From Burkholderia thailandensis E264 (GTDB taxonomy: Bacteria > Pseudomonadota > Gammaproteobacteria > Burkholderiales > Burkholderiaceae), in contig NC_007650.1 in the NCBI RefSeq assembly GCF_000012365.1, positions 2,790,001 to 2,854,000 of the forward strand: DNA of 64,000 nucleotides, read 5' to 3'. Both the position numbers and the translations under genes were made by a program. Every line of letters begins with the position of its first letter. The stretch's first letter is position 1. Shown here one piece after another: positions 1 through 8,581 of the stretch. The notes beneath the pieces were generated by a model. The model was not told the origin of the DNA and did not search any database. It saw nothing but the letters and a program-made list of their open reading frames with translations.

Positions 1-537
1 ATCGGCGCATTCGGCTTCTATCTGCCGAATGCGATGCTCGCGCGCCGGATCGCGTCGCGGCAGCGGATGATCATCGAGGATTTTCCGGACGCGCTCGACC
101 TGCTGACCGTATGCGTCGAAGCGGGGCTCGGCCTCGACGCGGCGCTGACGAAGGTCGCCGACGAGCTGCGGCTGCGCAGCCCGGTCGTCGCCGACGAGCT
201 CGGGCTGATGCTGCTCGAGATGCGCTCGGGCTTCACGAAGGAAGCCGCGCTGCGCAATCTCGCGCTGCGCACGGGCGCCGAGGACGTCGACGCGTTCAGC
301 GCGATGCTGATCCAGGCGGACCGTTTCGGCACGAGCATCGGCGCGTCGCTGCGCGTGCTGTCCGACACGCTGCGCACGCAGCGGCGGATGCGCGCCGAGG
401 AGCGTGCGGCGAAGATCGCGCTGAAGCTGCTGTTTCCGCTGATCTTCTGCATCTTTCCCGCGCTGCTGACGGTGCTGCTCGGCCCCGCGTTCATCCATAT
501 CTACCGGACGCTGCTGCCGACGATGGCGGGCGGCTGA
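1..537 (+). CDS. tadC: TadC-like type II/IV secretion F-domain protein (5' partial)
   Basis: The reading frame is open from base 1, so the gene starts before the window; 178 residues are visible. The sequence is the C-terminal T2SSF (GspF) domain of TadC-type inner-membrane platform proteins of Flp/Tad pilus systems: a cytoplasmic four-helix bundle with the family-typical stretch EDFPDALDLLTVCVEAGLGL (residues about 25-44), followed by a hydrophobic segment near the C-terminus (KLLFPLIFCIFPALLTVLLG). It anchors the TadA ATPase for pilus assembly. Being last in the visible operon fits tadC position in tad loci. Family call is from recognition of the motif pattern; tadB should lie just upstream. 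Confidence 0.85.
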   Translation: MGAFGFYLPNAMLARRIASRQRMIIEDFPDALDLLTVCVEAGLGLDAALTKVADELRLRSPVVADELGLMLLEMRSGFTKEAALRNLALRTGAEDVDAFSAMLIQADRFGTSIGASLRVLSDTLRTQRRMRAEERAAKIALKLLFPLIFCIFPALLTVLLGPAFIHIYRTLLPTMAGG

Positions 538-897
538 GCGACGCTCGCGGCGGCGCGGGGCGGCTTTTTTCGCCGTGCCGCCGGCGCCGCCCGGCGGTCA
601 GCCCGCCGCGCCGACAACAAGAAGTCCAAAGCAGCGCGGCGGGTGGGGCGTCGATCGCCGCTCCGCCCGCCGCGGGCGGCCGCGCATGCGCCGGCTCGCC
701 GCGCGCTCGGCTCGAAGCGCTTCGTCGTCCCGATATTCCGCAGTCCCGGCGAAAGCGCGCCGCCCGCGCGGCTCGCGCGCGCACGAAGTCCGTCCCGAGC
801 CCGTCCCGAGCCGATTCGCAAGCGCAAACGTAAGCCGCGCGCGCGGCGCTTCGCCGCGCGCCTGTCCGGCCGGGCGAGTACACGCGAATGACGGCCC
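538..897. other. Gene-free stretch between tadC and IS element
   Basis: No convincing coding sequence. A short T-run (about 566-571) follows a GC-rich stretch shortly after the tadC stop and could belong to a weak rho-independent terminator, but the stem is imperfect. The remainder is GC-rich filler up to the insertion site. Confidence 0.5.
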
Positions 898-942
898 CTA
901 GGGCGTGTTCACACTACATTAGTTTGAGGTTATGCTTCGGAG

Positions 943-1350
943 ATGGAAATCTCCGAAGCCCAATTCAAGCAGATCGAACATTGCCTGCCGCGACAGCGTG
1001 GCAATGTGAGCCTGTCGAACCTGCAAGTGCTCAACGCGATCCTTTATGTGGCCGAGCACGGATGTAAATGGCGCGGCCTGCCACCACGTTTCGGCCGCTG
1101 GCACACGATCTACACGCGCATGAACCGTTGGTCTCGCAACGGTGTACTGGACCGAGTGTTCACGGAGTTGCAGCGCGCGCAGATCATTCGCGTTCGGATT
1201 GAAGCGGTATCGCTGGATAGCACGATCGTGAAGGTTCATCCTGACGGCACCGGTGCGTTAAAAAAAATGGACCTCAAGCCATCGGCAAGTCTCGCGGAGG
1301 ATGGACAACCAAGATTCATATGGTTGCCGCGGATGCTCGAACAGCCATAA
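943..1350 (+). CDS. IS5-family transposase, first frame (OrfA)
   Basis: 135-aa N-terminal half of a DDE transposase. It contains the DUF4096-like N-terminal domain (LPRQRGNVSLSNLQVLNAIL) and the first catalytic aspartate in SLDSTIVKVHPDG. The frame runs through eight A residues (1260-1267) and ends 83 bases later after an unrelated tail. A -1 slip on the A8 run joins it to the second frame, giving KKNGPQAIGKSRGGWTTKIH, the expected IS427-type continuation. Full transposase is therefore made by programmed frameshifting (known for this group; inferred here from the run and the restored motif). Confidence 0.88.
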   Translation: MEISEAQFKQIEHCLPRQRGNVSLSNLQVLNAILYVAEHGCKWRGLPPRFGRWHTIYTRMNRWSRNGVLDRVFTELQRAQIIRVRIEAVSLDSTIVKVHPDGTGALKKMDLKPSASLAEDGQPRFIWLPRMLEQP

Positions 1351-1700
1351 CGTTCGCACTGTCGCCCGGTCAAGCCGGCGATGCGCCGCAGGGACGTGCA
1401 CTGCTCGAACGCCTGGGGCCGCCGAATCGGCCGCTGCACCTGCTGATGGACAAGGCGTACGAAGGTAACGAAACCCGACAACTCGCGCTCGATCTCGGCT
1501 TCATCCCGGTCGTCCCTCCGTTGAGTACGCGCGTCGAGCCTTGGGAATACGACCGGGAAATGTACAAGCGTCGTAACGAAGTCGAGCGGCTGTTCCGTCG
1601 ATTGAAGGGTTTTCGTCGCATCTTCTCGCGCTTCGACAAACTCGACTTGATGTTCATTGCCTTTATCAACTTCGCCCTGATTATCGAAGCCCTTCGATAG
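1320..1700 (+). CDS. IS5-family transposase, second frame (OrfB)
   Basis: C-terminal half of the transposase, DDE_Tnp_1 type. It contains the second catalytic aspartate in LLMDKAYEGNETR and the catalytic glutamate in RRNEVERLFRRLKGFRRIF, spaced as in IS5-family enzymes. The frame is open back to the A8 run at 1260-1267, so the ATG at 1320 is probably not the true start; the product is expected as a fusion with the first frame after -1 frameshifting. Stop codon lies inside the right terminal inverted repeat region (TAG at 1698-1700). Confidence 0.88.
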   Translation: MVAADARTAITFALSPGQAGDAPQGRALLERLGPPNRPLHLLMDKAYEGNETRQLALDLGFIPVVPPLSTRVEPWEYDREMYKRRNEVERLFRRLKGFRRIFSRFDKLDLMFIAFINFALIIEALR

Positions 1701-1712
1701 TGTGAACACGCC

Positions 1713-2189
1713 CTAGGCCGGCTTGCCCGCGAGATCGAGCACGGAGCCGTCACGCTTGAGCGTCGCGAGCACGATGCTCGAATTCGTCGACATCACGCCG
1801 CGCGCGCGGTGCAGCTTGTTCATCACGAATTCGGAGAAGTGATCGAGGCTGCGGGCCCGCACGGTCAGCACATAGTTCGATTCTCCCGTCACCACCTGCG
1901 CGGCGACGACCTCCGGCCACGACTGGATCGCGGCGACGAAGGAGTCGTGCCAGTCGTCGATGTCGGGGCGCATCGCCACGTGCACGAGCGCCTCGAACGC
2001 GACGCCGATGCGCTTCGGCGCGATCAGGCACCGGTAGCCCTCGATCACGCCCTGCTCCTCCATCAGCTTCACGCGCCGCAGGCACGCGGAAGGCGACAGC
2101 GCGACAGACGTCGCGAGGTCCTGATTGCTGATGCGCCCATCGCTTTCGAGTTCGCGAAGGATGCGCATGTCGGTACGGTCCAGATTCAT
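1713..2189 (-). CDS. Lrp/AsnC-family transcriptional regulator
   Basis: 158 aa. N-terminal winged HTH (MNLDRTDMRILRELESDGRI, then SPSACLRRVKLMEEQGVIEG) and a C-terminal RAM ligand-binding domain (VVAAQVVTGESNYVLTVRA). The start at 2189 was chosen because the family begins a few residues before the HTH; an upstream in-frame extension to 2237 has no family likeness. It is divergent from the aminotransferase at 2427, so it probably controls that gene in response to an amino acid (inference). Its TAG stop is formed by the CTAG at the IS insertion point, so the protein is uninterrupted, though its 3' untranslated region is now IS DNA. Confidence 0.88.
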   Translation of the reverse strand: MNLDRTDMRILRELESDGRISNQDLATSVALSPSACLRRVKLMEEQGVIEGYRCLIAPKRIGVAFEALVHVAMRPDIDDWHDSFVAAIQSWPEVVAAQVVTGESNYVLTVRARSLDHFSEFVMNKLHRARGVMSTNSSIVLATLKRDGSVLDLAGKPA

Positions 2190-2426
2190 TTCGAAGAATC
2201 CCGCAAAAAATCGATATCGATTCGCAGACTCTATCACGACAAAACGATCTCAAGCATGATTTCTGAAGCACATTTCATTTTTTCGCCGATAACATGCGCT
2301 CCATGAATCGTGCGGCGGCGCGGCCCGGAAGGCCGCCCGCGGCGCGCCGGCGCGGCCTTCCGGGCGATGCGGCTCGGCCGCCGCGGCCAAGCCGTTGTTC
2401 CCGTCATCCGTCAACCCGTGTCCAAC

Positions 2427-3644
2427 ATGTTCGAACACATTCCCGCGTATCCCGGCGACCCGATCCTGTCGCTGTTCCAGGCGTTCCAGCGCGATCCCGA
2501 GCCGCGCAAGGTCAATCTGAGCATCGGCCTTTACTACGACGAAAACGACGCCGTGCCGGTGCTCGACAGCGTGCGCGCGGCGGCGGCGCAATGGGCCGGG
2601 CGGCACGACGCGCACACGTATCTGCCGATGGAAGGCATGGCCGACTACCGGCGCGCGCTGCAATCGCTCGTGTTCGGCGCAAGCAGCGCCGCGTTGCGCG
2701 ACAAGCGGATCGCGACCGTGCAGACGGTGGGCGGCTCCGGCGCGCTGCGCCTCGGCGCGGATCTGCTCAAGCGCTATTTCCCCGACAGCGCGGTCTGGAT
2801 CGGCGATCCGACGTGGGACAACCACCGCGTGCTGTTCGCCGCGGCGGGCCTCGACGTGCACACGTATCCGTACTACGACGCGGCGACGAACGGCGTGCGC
2901 TTCGACGCGATGATGGCGACGCTCGACACGCTGCCCGCGCGCGCGATCGTGCTATTGCAGCCGTGCTGCCACAACCCGACCGGCATCGACCTGTCGCGCG
3001 AGCAGTGGCGCGAGATCGCCGCGCTGTGCGACCGGCGCGGGCTGATCCCGTTTCTCGACATCGCGTATCAAGGCTTCGGCGACGGCCTCGACGACGATGC
3101 ATGGCCGATCCGCGCGATGACCGACGCGGGCCTGCCCGTGTTCGTGAGCAACTCGTTCTCGAAGAATTTCTCGCTGTACGGCGAACGCTGCGGCGGGCTG
3201 TCGATCGCGTGCGCGAACGAGCGCGAGGCGGCGCAGGTGCTCACCCAGATCCAGGCGGGCGTGCGCCGCGTCTATTCGAGCCCGCCGCTGCACGGCGCGC
3301 GCCTCGTGTCGACCGTGCTGAACGACCCGGCGCTCGCGCGGCAGTGGGAGCGCGACGTCGCCGCGATGCGCGAGCGGATCAGGCGGATGCGCACGGCGCT
3401 CGCCTCGCGGCTCGCGGCGCTCGTGCCCGGCGCGTCGTTCGACTATCTCGCCGAGCAGCGCGGAATGTTCAGCTACACGGGCCTCGCGCCCGACGAGGTC
3501 GATGCGCTGCGCGAGCACGACGGCGTCTACCTGCTGCGCTCCGGCCGCGCGTGCATCGCGGGGCTGAGCGACGCGAACGTCGACTATGTCGCGAACGCGA
3601 TCGCCGCGGTGCTGAAGGCTCGGCGCCTGCGCGTCGCGGCGTGA
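2427..3644 (+). CDS. tyrB: Aromatic-type aminotransferase (class I/II, PLP)
   Basis: 405 aa, the length of aspartate/aromatic aminotransferases. Fold-type I PLP enzyme: the PLP lysine lies in SNSFSKNFSLYGERCG, with the cofactor motif CCHNPTGIDLS and the substrate-contact GDPTWDNH. Start at MFEHIPAYPGDPILSL is typical for the TyrB/AspC subgroup; longer upstream ATG options encode low-complexity arginine-rich sequence. Catalyses transfer between aromatic or dicarboxylic amino acids and 2-oxoglutarate. The divergent Lrp regulator and downstream RidA-like protein, porin and permease suggest a role in amino-acid utilisation. Substrate range cannot be decided from sequence. Confidence 0.88.
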   Translation: MFEHIPAYPGDPILSLFQAFQRDPEPRKVNLSIGLYYDENDAVPVLDSVRAAAAQWAGRHDAHTYLPMEGMADYRRALQSLVFGASSAALRDKRIATVQTVGGSGALRLGADLLKRYFPDSAVWIGDPTWDNHRVLFAAAGLDVHTYPYYDAATNGVRFDAMMATLDTLPARAIVLLQPCCHNPTGIDLSREQWREIAALCDRRGLIPFLDIAYQGFGDGLDDDAWPIRAMTDAGLPVFVSNSFSKNFSLYGERCGGLSIACANEREAAQVLTQIQAGVRRVYSSPPLHGARLVSTVLNDPALARQWERDVAAMRERIRRMRTALASRLAALVPGASFDYLAEQRGMFSYTGLAPDEVDALREHDGVYLLRSGRACIAGLSDANVDYVANAIAAVLKARRLRVAA

Positions 3645-3943
3645 TGCGCGGCGCGCGGGGCATCGTGCGCGATGCGTGATGCCCCGCGCGTGATGCGTGA
3701 CGCATGCGGCCGGCAACCGAAGGCCGCGCGCGGCACGTCGACCGGATACGGCGGCCGATTCACGACCGAAGTCTGCATCGACCGCCGCCTTTTGACCGAG
3801 CCCTCATCGACCGCCCCGACCAGGCCCGCTTTCGACCGAAGCCAAAACCGAAACCGAAGCCGACGACGCGAGCGCCGCCGCACATGCGCCGCCAACGCCC
3901 CCCGGCCCCGCCTCAATCATCAGATATCCGAACGAGTCCCCCC

Positions 3944-4333
3944 ATGCCCGAACTGATCCCCGTCGATCTTCCCGAACCCGCGCAACCGTTCTCGTGGGCC
4001 ACGCGCGCGCACGGCCTGATGTTCACCGCGCACGGTCCCGTCGATGCGACGGGCGCGATCGCCGGCGGCGACATCGCGCAGCAGGCGCGTCTCACGCTGT
4101 CGAACCTCGCGGCGGCCGTGCGCGCGGCCGGCGCGCAGATGCGCGATGTCGCGCAGGTGCTGCTGTACGTCGCCGACGCACGCGACATCCCGGCCATCGA
4201 CGCCGTCTATCGCGAGTTCTTCGACGCGCCCTACCCGAACCGCGCATGCGTCGCCGTGCAGGGCTTCGCGCATCCGGACATGCGCATCGAGCTCGTCGCG
4301 CACGTCGCGCTCGGCCGCGCGGCCCCAGGCTAA
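3944..4333 (+). CDS. RidA/YjgF-family protein
   Basis: 129 aa, the usual size of a RidA subunit (trimeric enamine/imine deaminase). Visible family features: AARAHG-like strand near the N-terminus (SWATRAHGLMFTAHG), the helix QQARLTLSNLAAAVRAAGAQ, and the C-terminal stretch NRACVAVQGFAHPDMRIELV. The canonical motif has R-x-A-V-x-V before a small residue; here it reads RACVAVQG. RidA proteins remove reactive 2-aminoacrylate/imine intermediates made by PLP enzymes, matching the aminotransferase just upstream. Start chosen at 3944 from family length; the frame is open much further upstream but that part is low-complexity. Confidence 0.82.
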   Translation: MPELIPVDLPEPAQPFSWATRAHGLMFTAHGPVDATGAIAGGDIAQQARLTLSNLAAAVRAAGAQMRDVAQVLLYVADARDIPAIDAVYREFFDAPYPNRACVAVQGFAHPDMRIELVAHVALGRAAPG

Positions 4334-4497
4334 GGCCGCATTCGAACCACGCATCGCCGCCGGCCCACGAAGCCGGCGGCCGCGCGCGGCGCGTCGCACC
4401 ACGGACGGCGGCGGCCCGCCCGCCTCGCCGCGGCATCGCCCGCGCGGCGAGGGCTTCGCGCCGTCCGGCACAACGACACTTCGACAAGGAAACGAAG

Positions 4498-5571
4498 ATG
4501 AACAGGTTTGGAGCAACGACATGGCCGGTCGCGATCGGCCTCGCACTATCGGGCCCGGCGTTCGCGCAAAGCTCGGTCACGCTGTATGGGATCGTCGATC
4601 AGAGCGTGCGCTACACGACGCACGCGAACGCCGCGAACGACAGCGCCGTGCAAATGGCGAACGGCGCGATCACGAACAGCCGCTGGGGCATGAAGGGCGC
4701 CGAGGATCTCGGCGGCGGCCTGAAGGCGATCTTCCGTCTCGAGAACGGCTTCGAGCCGCAATCGGGCCAGGCGGACGGCGCCCGCCTGTTCGGCCGCTAC
4801 GCTTACGTCGGCCTGTCGGGCCGCTTCGGCACGATCGAGCTGGGCCGCCAGACGACCGAGGGCTTCAACCTGTTCGGCGACCTCGATCCGCTGGCGATCG
4901 GCAACTACACGGCGAACATGTGGCCGTACTTCCTCACGCAGGGCTACGCGAACAACGTCGCCAGCTATGCGAACACGCTCGGCGGCCTCGCGGTGGGCGC
5001 GAGCTACGGCTTCGGCGGCGTCGCGGGCAGCATGAGCCGCAACGCTTACTGGGGCGTGCGATCCGCGTACACGCACGGCGCGCTGACGATCGGCGCCGTC
5101 TATCAGCAAACGCGCGACGCCGACGGCCGCGCGCAGCAGATGTGGGGCGCGGCGGGCCGCTACGCCGTCGGCGCCGCGACGCTGTTCGTCGGCTATCTCG
5201 GCGGCAAGGACGCGACGGGCACGATCGATCGCGACGACCTGAACGATCCCGGCCGCACGGTCGCATACGGCTCATTCGCCGATCACCCGCGCTACGACAC
5301 GATCGGCTACGCGGGCGCCGCGTACCGGATCGATCCGGCGATCACGCTGACGGGCGCGTTCTATTACGACGCGATCCGCAACGTGAACGGCATCGACGGC
5401 AACGGCGGCAAGCGCTGGGCGGGCGTGCTCGAGGCGGAGTACGCACTGTCGCGGGCGACGCAGCTCTACGCGAGCGTCGATTACAACAAGGTGTCCGGCG
5501 GCGGCGCAACCGAGATGCCCGGCCGGGGCGATCAGACGGGCGTCGCGGTCGGCCTGCGGCACATGTTCTGA
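4498..5571 (+). CDS. Gram-negative OmpC-type porin
   Basis: 357 aa outer-membrane general porin (Porin_4 type, common in Burkholderia). Signal peptide ends GPAFAQ, then the hallmark mature N-terminus SSVTLYGIVDQSVRY, the SRWGMKGAEDLGGGLKAIF loop/strand motif, the GRQTTEGFNLFGDLDP constriction-loop region and a C-terminal phenylalanine (GVAVGLRHMF), required for BAM-dependent assembly. A purine-rich ribosome-binding site (AAGGAAACGAAG) precedes the ATG. Likely feeds small solutes to the permease encoded next. Confidence 0.92.
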   Translation: MNRFGATTWPVAIGLALSGPAFAQSSVTLYGIVDQSVRYTTHANAANDSAVQMANGAITNSRWGMKGAEDLGGGLKAIFRLENGFEPQSGQADGARLFGRYAYVGLSGRFGTIELGRQTTEGFNLFGDLDPLAIGNYTANMWPYFLTQGYANNVASYANTLGGLAVGASYGFGGVAGSMSRNAYWGVRSAYTHGALTIGAVYQQTRDADGRAQQMWGAAGRYAVGAATLFVGYLGGKDATGTIDRDDLNDPGRTVAYGSFADHPRYDTIGYAGAAYRIDPAITLTGAFYYDAIRNVNGIDGNGGKRWAGVLEAEYALSRATQLYASVDYNKVSGGGATEMPGRGDQTGVAVGLRHMF

Positions 5572-5653
5572 CGAACGGTCCGGATCGTTCGCGACGATCT
5601 TGCGGGCGCCGCGGCGCGCCCGCGATCCATTACGACAATCGGAGGAGCATTCA

Positions 5654-7084
5654 ATGAGTTCGGAAGAGCAATTTCACGCGATCGCGGCCCGCGAAGGCGG
5701 GCTGCGTCGCACGCTGAGCGCCCGGCAGATGACGATGATCGCGATCGGCGGCGCGATCGGCACGGGCCTCTTTCTCGGCAGCGGCTTCGCGATCGGCTTC
5801 GCGGGGCCAAGCGTGCTGATCAGCTATGCGATCGGCGCGCTGATCTCGCTGCTGCTGATGGGCTGCCTCGCGGAGATGACGGTCGCGCATCCGATATCGG
5901 GCTCGTTCGGCGCGCACGCCGAGCACTACCTCGGCCCGTGGGCGGGCTTTCTCGTGCGCTACGCGTATTGGGCGTGCATCGTGCTCGCGGTCGGCACCGA
6001 AGTCACGGCCGTCGCGCTGTACATGAAATACTGGCTTCCGGCCGTGCCGGGCTGGATCTGGATCGCGAGCTTCTCGGCCGTGCTCGTGTGCGTCAACGCG
6101 CTGAGCGTCGACGTGTTCGGCTCGGTCGAATATGGGTTCTCGGTCGTCAAGATCGCGGCGATCGTCGCGTTCATCGCGATCGGCGGCTACGTCGTGTTCG
6201 TCGATCCGTCGCTCGTCGCGGACCCGAACGCGGGCGCGCCGGGCCTGCGCCACTACTTCGCGCACGGCGGCTTCTTCCCGAAAGGCCTGTGGGGAATGTG
6301 GGTCGCGGTGATCGTGTCGATCTTCAGCTACCTGAGCATCGAGATGATCGCGGTGGCCGCGGGCGAGGCGCAGGACCCGGAGCGCGCGGTCACGCGCGCG
6401 TTCCGCTCGACGGTGATCCGCCTCGTGCTGTTCTATCTCGTCACGCTCGCGCTGATGCTCGCGATCGTGCCATGGACCGCGGCCGGCCGCGACGAAAGCC
6501 CGTTCGTCAAGGTGATGATCGCGATTCATCTGCCGGGCGCGGCGGGCGTCATCAACTTCGTCGTCCTGATCGCCGCGCTCTCCGCGATGAACAGCCAGCT
6601 CTACATCACGACGCGGATGATGTTCAGCCTCGCGTGCGCGGGCCACGCGCCGCGCGGCCTCGGCAAGCTGACGAGCCGCGGCGTGCCGCTCAACGCGCTG
6701 CTGCTGTCGACGGCCGGCATCGCGATCGCGACGCTCGTGAGCATCGTCTACCCGGACGCGTCGTTCACGATCATGATGGCGATCTCGATGTTCGGCGCGA
6801 TGTTCACGTGGACGATGATCTTCGTCACGCACTACTTCTTCCGCCGCAAGCGCGCGGCGCAGGGGCTTCCGCCGCCGCGCTTCCGGATGCCCGGCTTCCC
6901 GTTCGCGACGCTCGCCGGCGCCGCGCTGATGCTCGCGATCATGGCGACGACGTACTTCACGGCCGAGTTCCACATGACGCTCGTGTTCGGCGTGCCGTTC
7001 CTCGTCGCGCTGAGCGTGCTGTACTTCGCGCGCTATCGCCGCCGGCCGCAGGCGCTCGCGCAGGCCGAATCGCTGCCGCGTTAG
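5654..7084 (+). CDS. APC-superfamily amino-acid permease
   Basis: 476 aa with about 12 hydrophobic helices. N-terminal signature MIAIGGAIGTGLFLGSGFAI is that of the AAT subfamily (aromatic, proline, GABA and lysine permeases), followed by EMTVAHPISGSFGAHAEHYL. Start is fixed by an excellent GGAGGA ribosome-binding site ending a few bases before the ATG. Proton-coupled amino-acid uptake in the inner membrane. Neighbouring aminotransferase and RidA point to an amino-acid or amine substrate, which cannot be specified. Confidence 0.88.
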   Translation: MSSEEQFHAIAAREGGLRRTLSARQMTMIAIGGAIGTGLFLGSGFAIGFAGPSVLISYAIGALISLLLMGCLAEMTVAHPISGSFGAHAEHYLGPWAGFLVRYAYWACIVLAVGTEVTAVALYMKYWLPAVPGWIWIASFSAVLVCVNALSVDVFGSVEYGFSVVKIAAIVAFIAIGGYVVFVDPSLVADPNAGAPGLRHYFAHGGFFPKGLWGMWVAVIVSIFSYLSIEMIAVAAGEAQDPERAVTRAFRSTVIRLVLFYLVTLALMLAIVPWTAAGRDESPFVKVMIAIHLPGAAGVINFVVLIAALSAMNSQLYITTRMMFSLACAGHAPRGLGKLTSRGVPLNALLLSTAGIAIATLVSIVYPDASFTIMMAISMFGAMFTWTMIFVTHYFFRRKRAAQGLPPPRFRMPGFPFATLAGAALMLAIMATTYFTAEFHMTLVFGVPFLVALSVLYFARYRRRPQALAQAESLPR

Positions 7085-7144
7085 GGCCGTCGTCCGCGAG
7101 AGGCGCGCCGGGTGCGGCGGCGCGCGTCGAGAAGGGCTGCCGCG

Positions 7145-7921
7145 TCAGGCCGGATCGAGGCTCGTCTCGTTGACCGCCGCGCGCAGCGCGATCATCGCGG
7201 TGCGCGCGCCGTGCGCGTCGCGGCCGTCGATCGCCGCGACGAGCTTCGCCGCCGCGTCGCGAATCGCTTCGTTGCGCTCCTGCAGCGTCGCCGCGTCGAG
7301 ATCGATCGCCATCACGCCCGCGCGGGCGACTTCGGCCATCTGCCGGATGAACTGATTGCGGCTCGCCTCGACAATCGACGCATGCAGCAACTCGAGCGCG
7401 CGGCGCAGCGCATCGGGCTCGAGCGCGTCGCGCAGCGCCGCATGCGCGGCGCGCACCGCGCGGCGCTGCGTTTCGTCAGAATGCACGGCCACCTGCGCGG
7501 CCGCCTCCGGCTCGATCAGGTCGCACATCGCGGCCACGTCGAGCAGGAAATCCGTGTCCGACGCGATCCGCATCCGCCACTGCATCACGTGATCGTCGAA
7601 GAGCCGCCATTCGCTGCGCGGCGTGAGGCGCGTGCCCGCTTTCGTGCGCGCATGCAGCATTCGCCGCGCGGTCAGCATGCGCGTGACCTCGCGCATCACC
7701 GAGCGCGGCACGCCGAGCTCGCGCGCGAGCACGTCCTGCGGCGGCAGCAGGCCGGACGTATATTCGCCGCCTACGATGCGCGTGACGAGCTCGTCGAGCA
7801 CGCGCTGCACGCGCGGGGACGCCTTCAGCGAGCGGCGCTCGGCCGCGTCGCCGAGCGGTCTTGCCGGCGCGCGCGCCGGATTCAGGAGGTGGTTGCTATC
7901 TAAGGAGTTCATCGTACTCAT
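7145..7921 (-). CDS. GntR/FadR-family transcriptional regulator
   Basis: 258 aa. N-terminal winged HTH (VLDELVTRIVGGEYTSGLLP, then LARELGVPRSVMREVTRML) and an all-helical C-terminal FCD effector domain (DFLLDVAAMCDLIEPEAAAQ) with the metal/ligand histidine-rich helices expected. Convergent with the permease, 60 bp apart. Two starts are possible, 7921 (MSTMNSLDS) or 7912 (MNSLDS); neither has a strong ribosome-binding site. The ligand is probably a small carboxylate or sugar acid as in other FadR-subfamily members (family knowledge). Confidence 0.85.
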   Translation of the reverse strand: MSTMNSLDSNHLLNPARAPARPLGDAAERRSLKASPRVQRVLDELVTRIVGGEYTSGLLPPQDVLARELGVPRSVMREVTRMLTARRMLHARTKAGTRLTPRSEWRLFDDHVMQWRMRIASDTDFLLDVAAMCDLIEPEAAAQVAVHSDETQRRAVRAAHAALRDALEPDALRRALELLHASIVEASRNQFIRQMAEVARAGVMAIDLDAATLQERNEAIRDAAAKLVAAIDGRDAHGARTAMIALRAAVNETSLDPA

Positions 7922-8581
7922 CCATGTGCGCAATGGGATCCTTCGCTGAGAACGCAAGGCGCGACGACGTGAACGCATCCGCGACGCGACGAACACACGC
8001 GAAAGCGGGCTCGGCCGCGACAATCGCTGCCTCGGGAATAAAAAGCGCGACCGGAGCGTGTTCCGATCGCAAGGCCACTGCCGCAAACAACCGGGCCACC
8101 GGGCGGCAGATGGAGCGCGACGCGCGCGGTGCGCATCGCGACAATCGAATCGAGGCGGCCGGGGCGAGTGCCGGCCGCGAAAGCGCGAAGCTCGGGGAAG
8201 CGGCGAGCGCCGCGCCGGGCGCGCGTGCGGGCGGCGAAGACGGGCCATCGGCCCGCTCGCGCACGCGGCGGCGCCGGGGCGGCGAGCGGCCGGAGCCCGC
8301 GCGCCGCCGATGACGGCCGGGCTGCCGCCGCATCCGCTGCGCCCGCGCGCCGCGCCGGCGCGAGCGCGCGCACCGCATCCGGACGCTCGCCGCGCCCGGA
8401 CGCCTGCCTCAGGAAACGCAACGCGCCGCGCCGCCGCCGCAGCGGCGCGCGCGCGACGGAGCATGGACGTTGCCGTACAATGCCGACAGCCATGGTGGGG
8501 TCTTCGCTGAAAGTCTTCCGTGGTCAGGCCGCAGCAGGTGTTGGCGCACCTCGCGCGGCCGCTCGCCTCAATGCATCCGTC
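7922..8581. other. 660-bp gene-free region
   Basis: Upstream region of the GntR regulator and downstream of the M81 gene. Open frames here are arginine/alanine-rich shadows of GC-rich DNA. No recognisable regulatory palindrome was found. Confidence 0.45.

Larger units (their letters stand above)
901..1713 (+). mobile_element. IS5-family (IS427-group type) insertion sequence
   Basis: Perfect 16-bp terminal inverted repeats, GGGCGTGTTCACACTA at 901-916 and its complement at 1698-1713. The element is flanked by CTAG (898-901 and 1713-1716, shared with the repeat ends) or, read minimally, TA, which is the target duplication type of IS427-group elements. It carries two overlapping transposase frames joined by an A8 run. 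The right end sits on the stop codon of the Lrp-type gene. Ends and reading frames are intact, so the copy looks recent and potentially active. Confidence 0.92.

Noticed and set aside
561..600. Rho-independent terminator after tadC
   Set aside because: T-run is present but the stem before it is imperfect; kept only as a remark.
4044..5657. 537-codon plus-strand frame over the porin gene
   Set aside because: Arginine-rich, wrong frame; the porin frame at 4498-5571 has signal peptide, motifs and C-terminal Phe.
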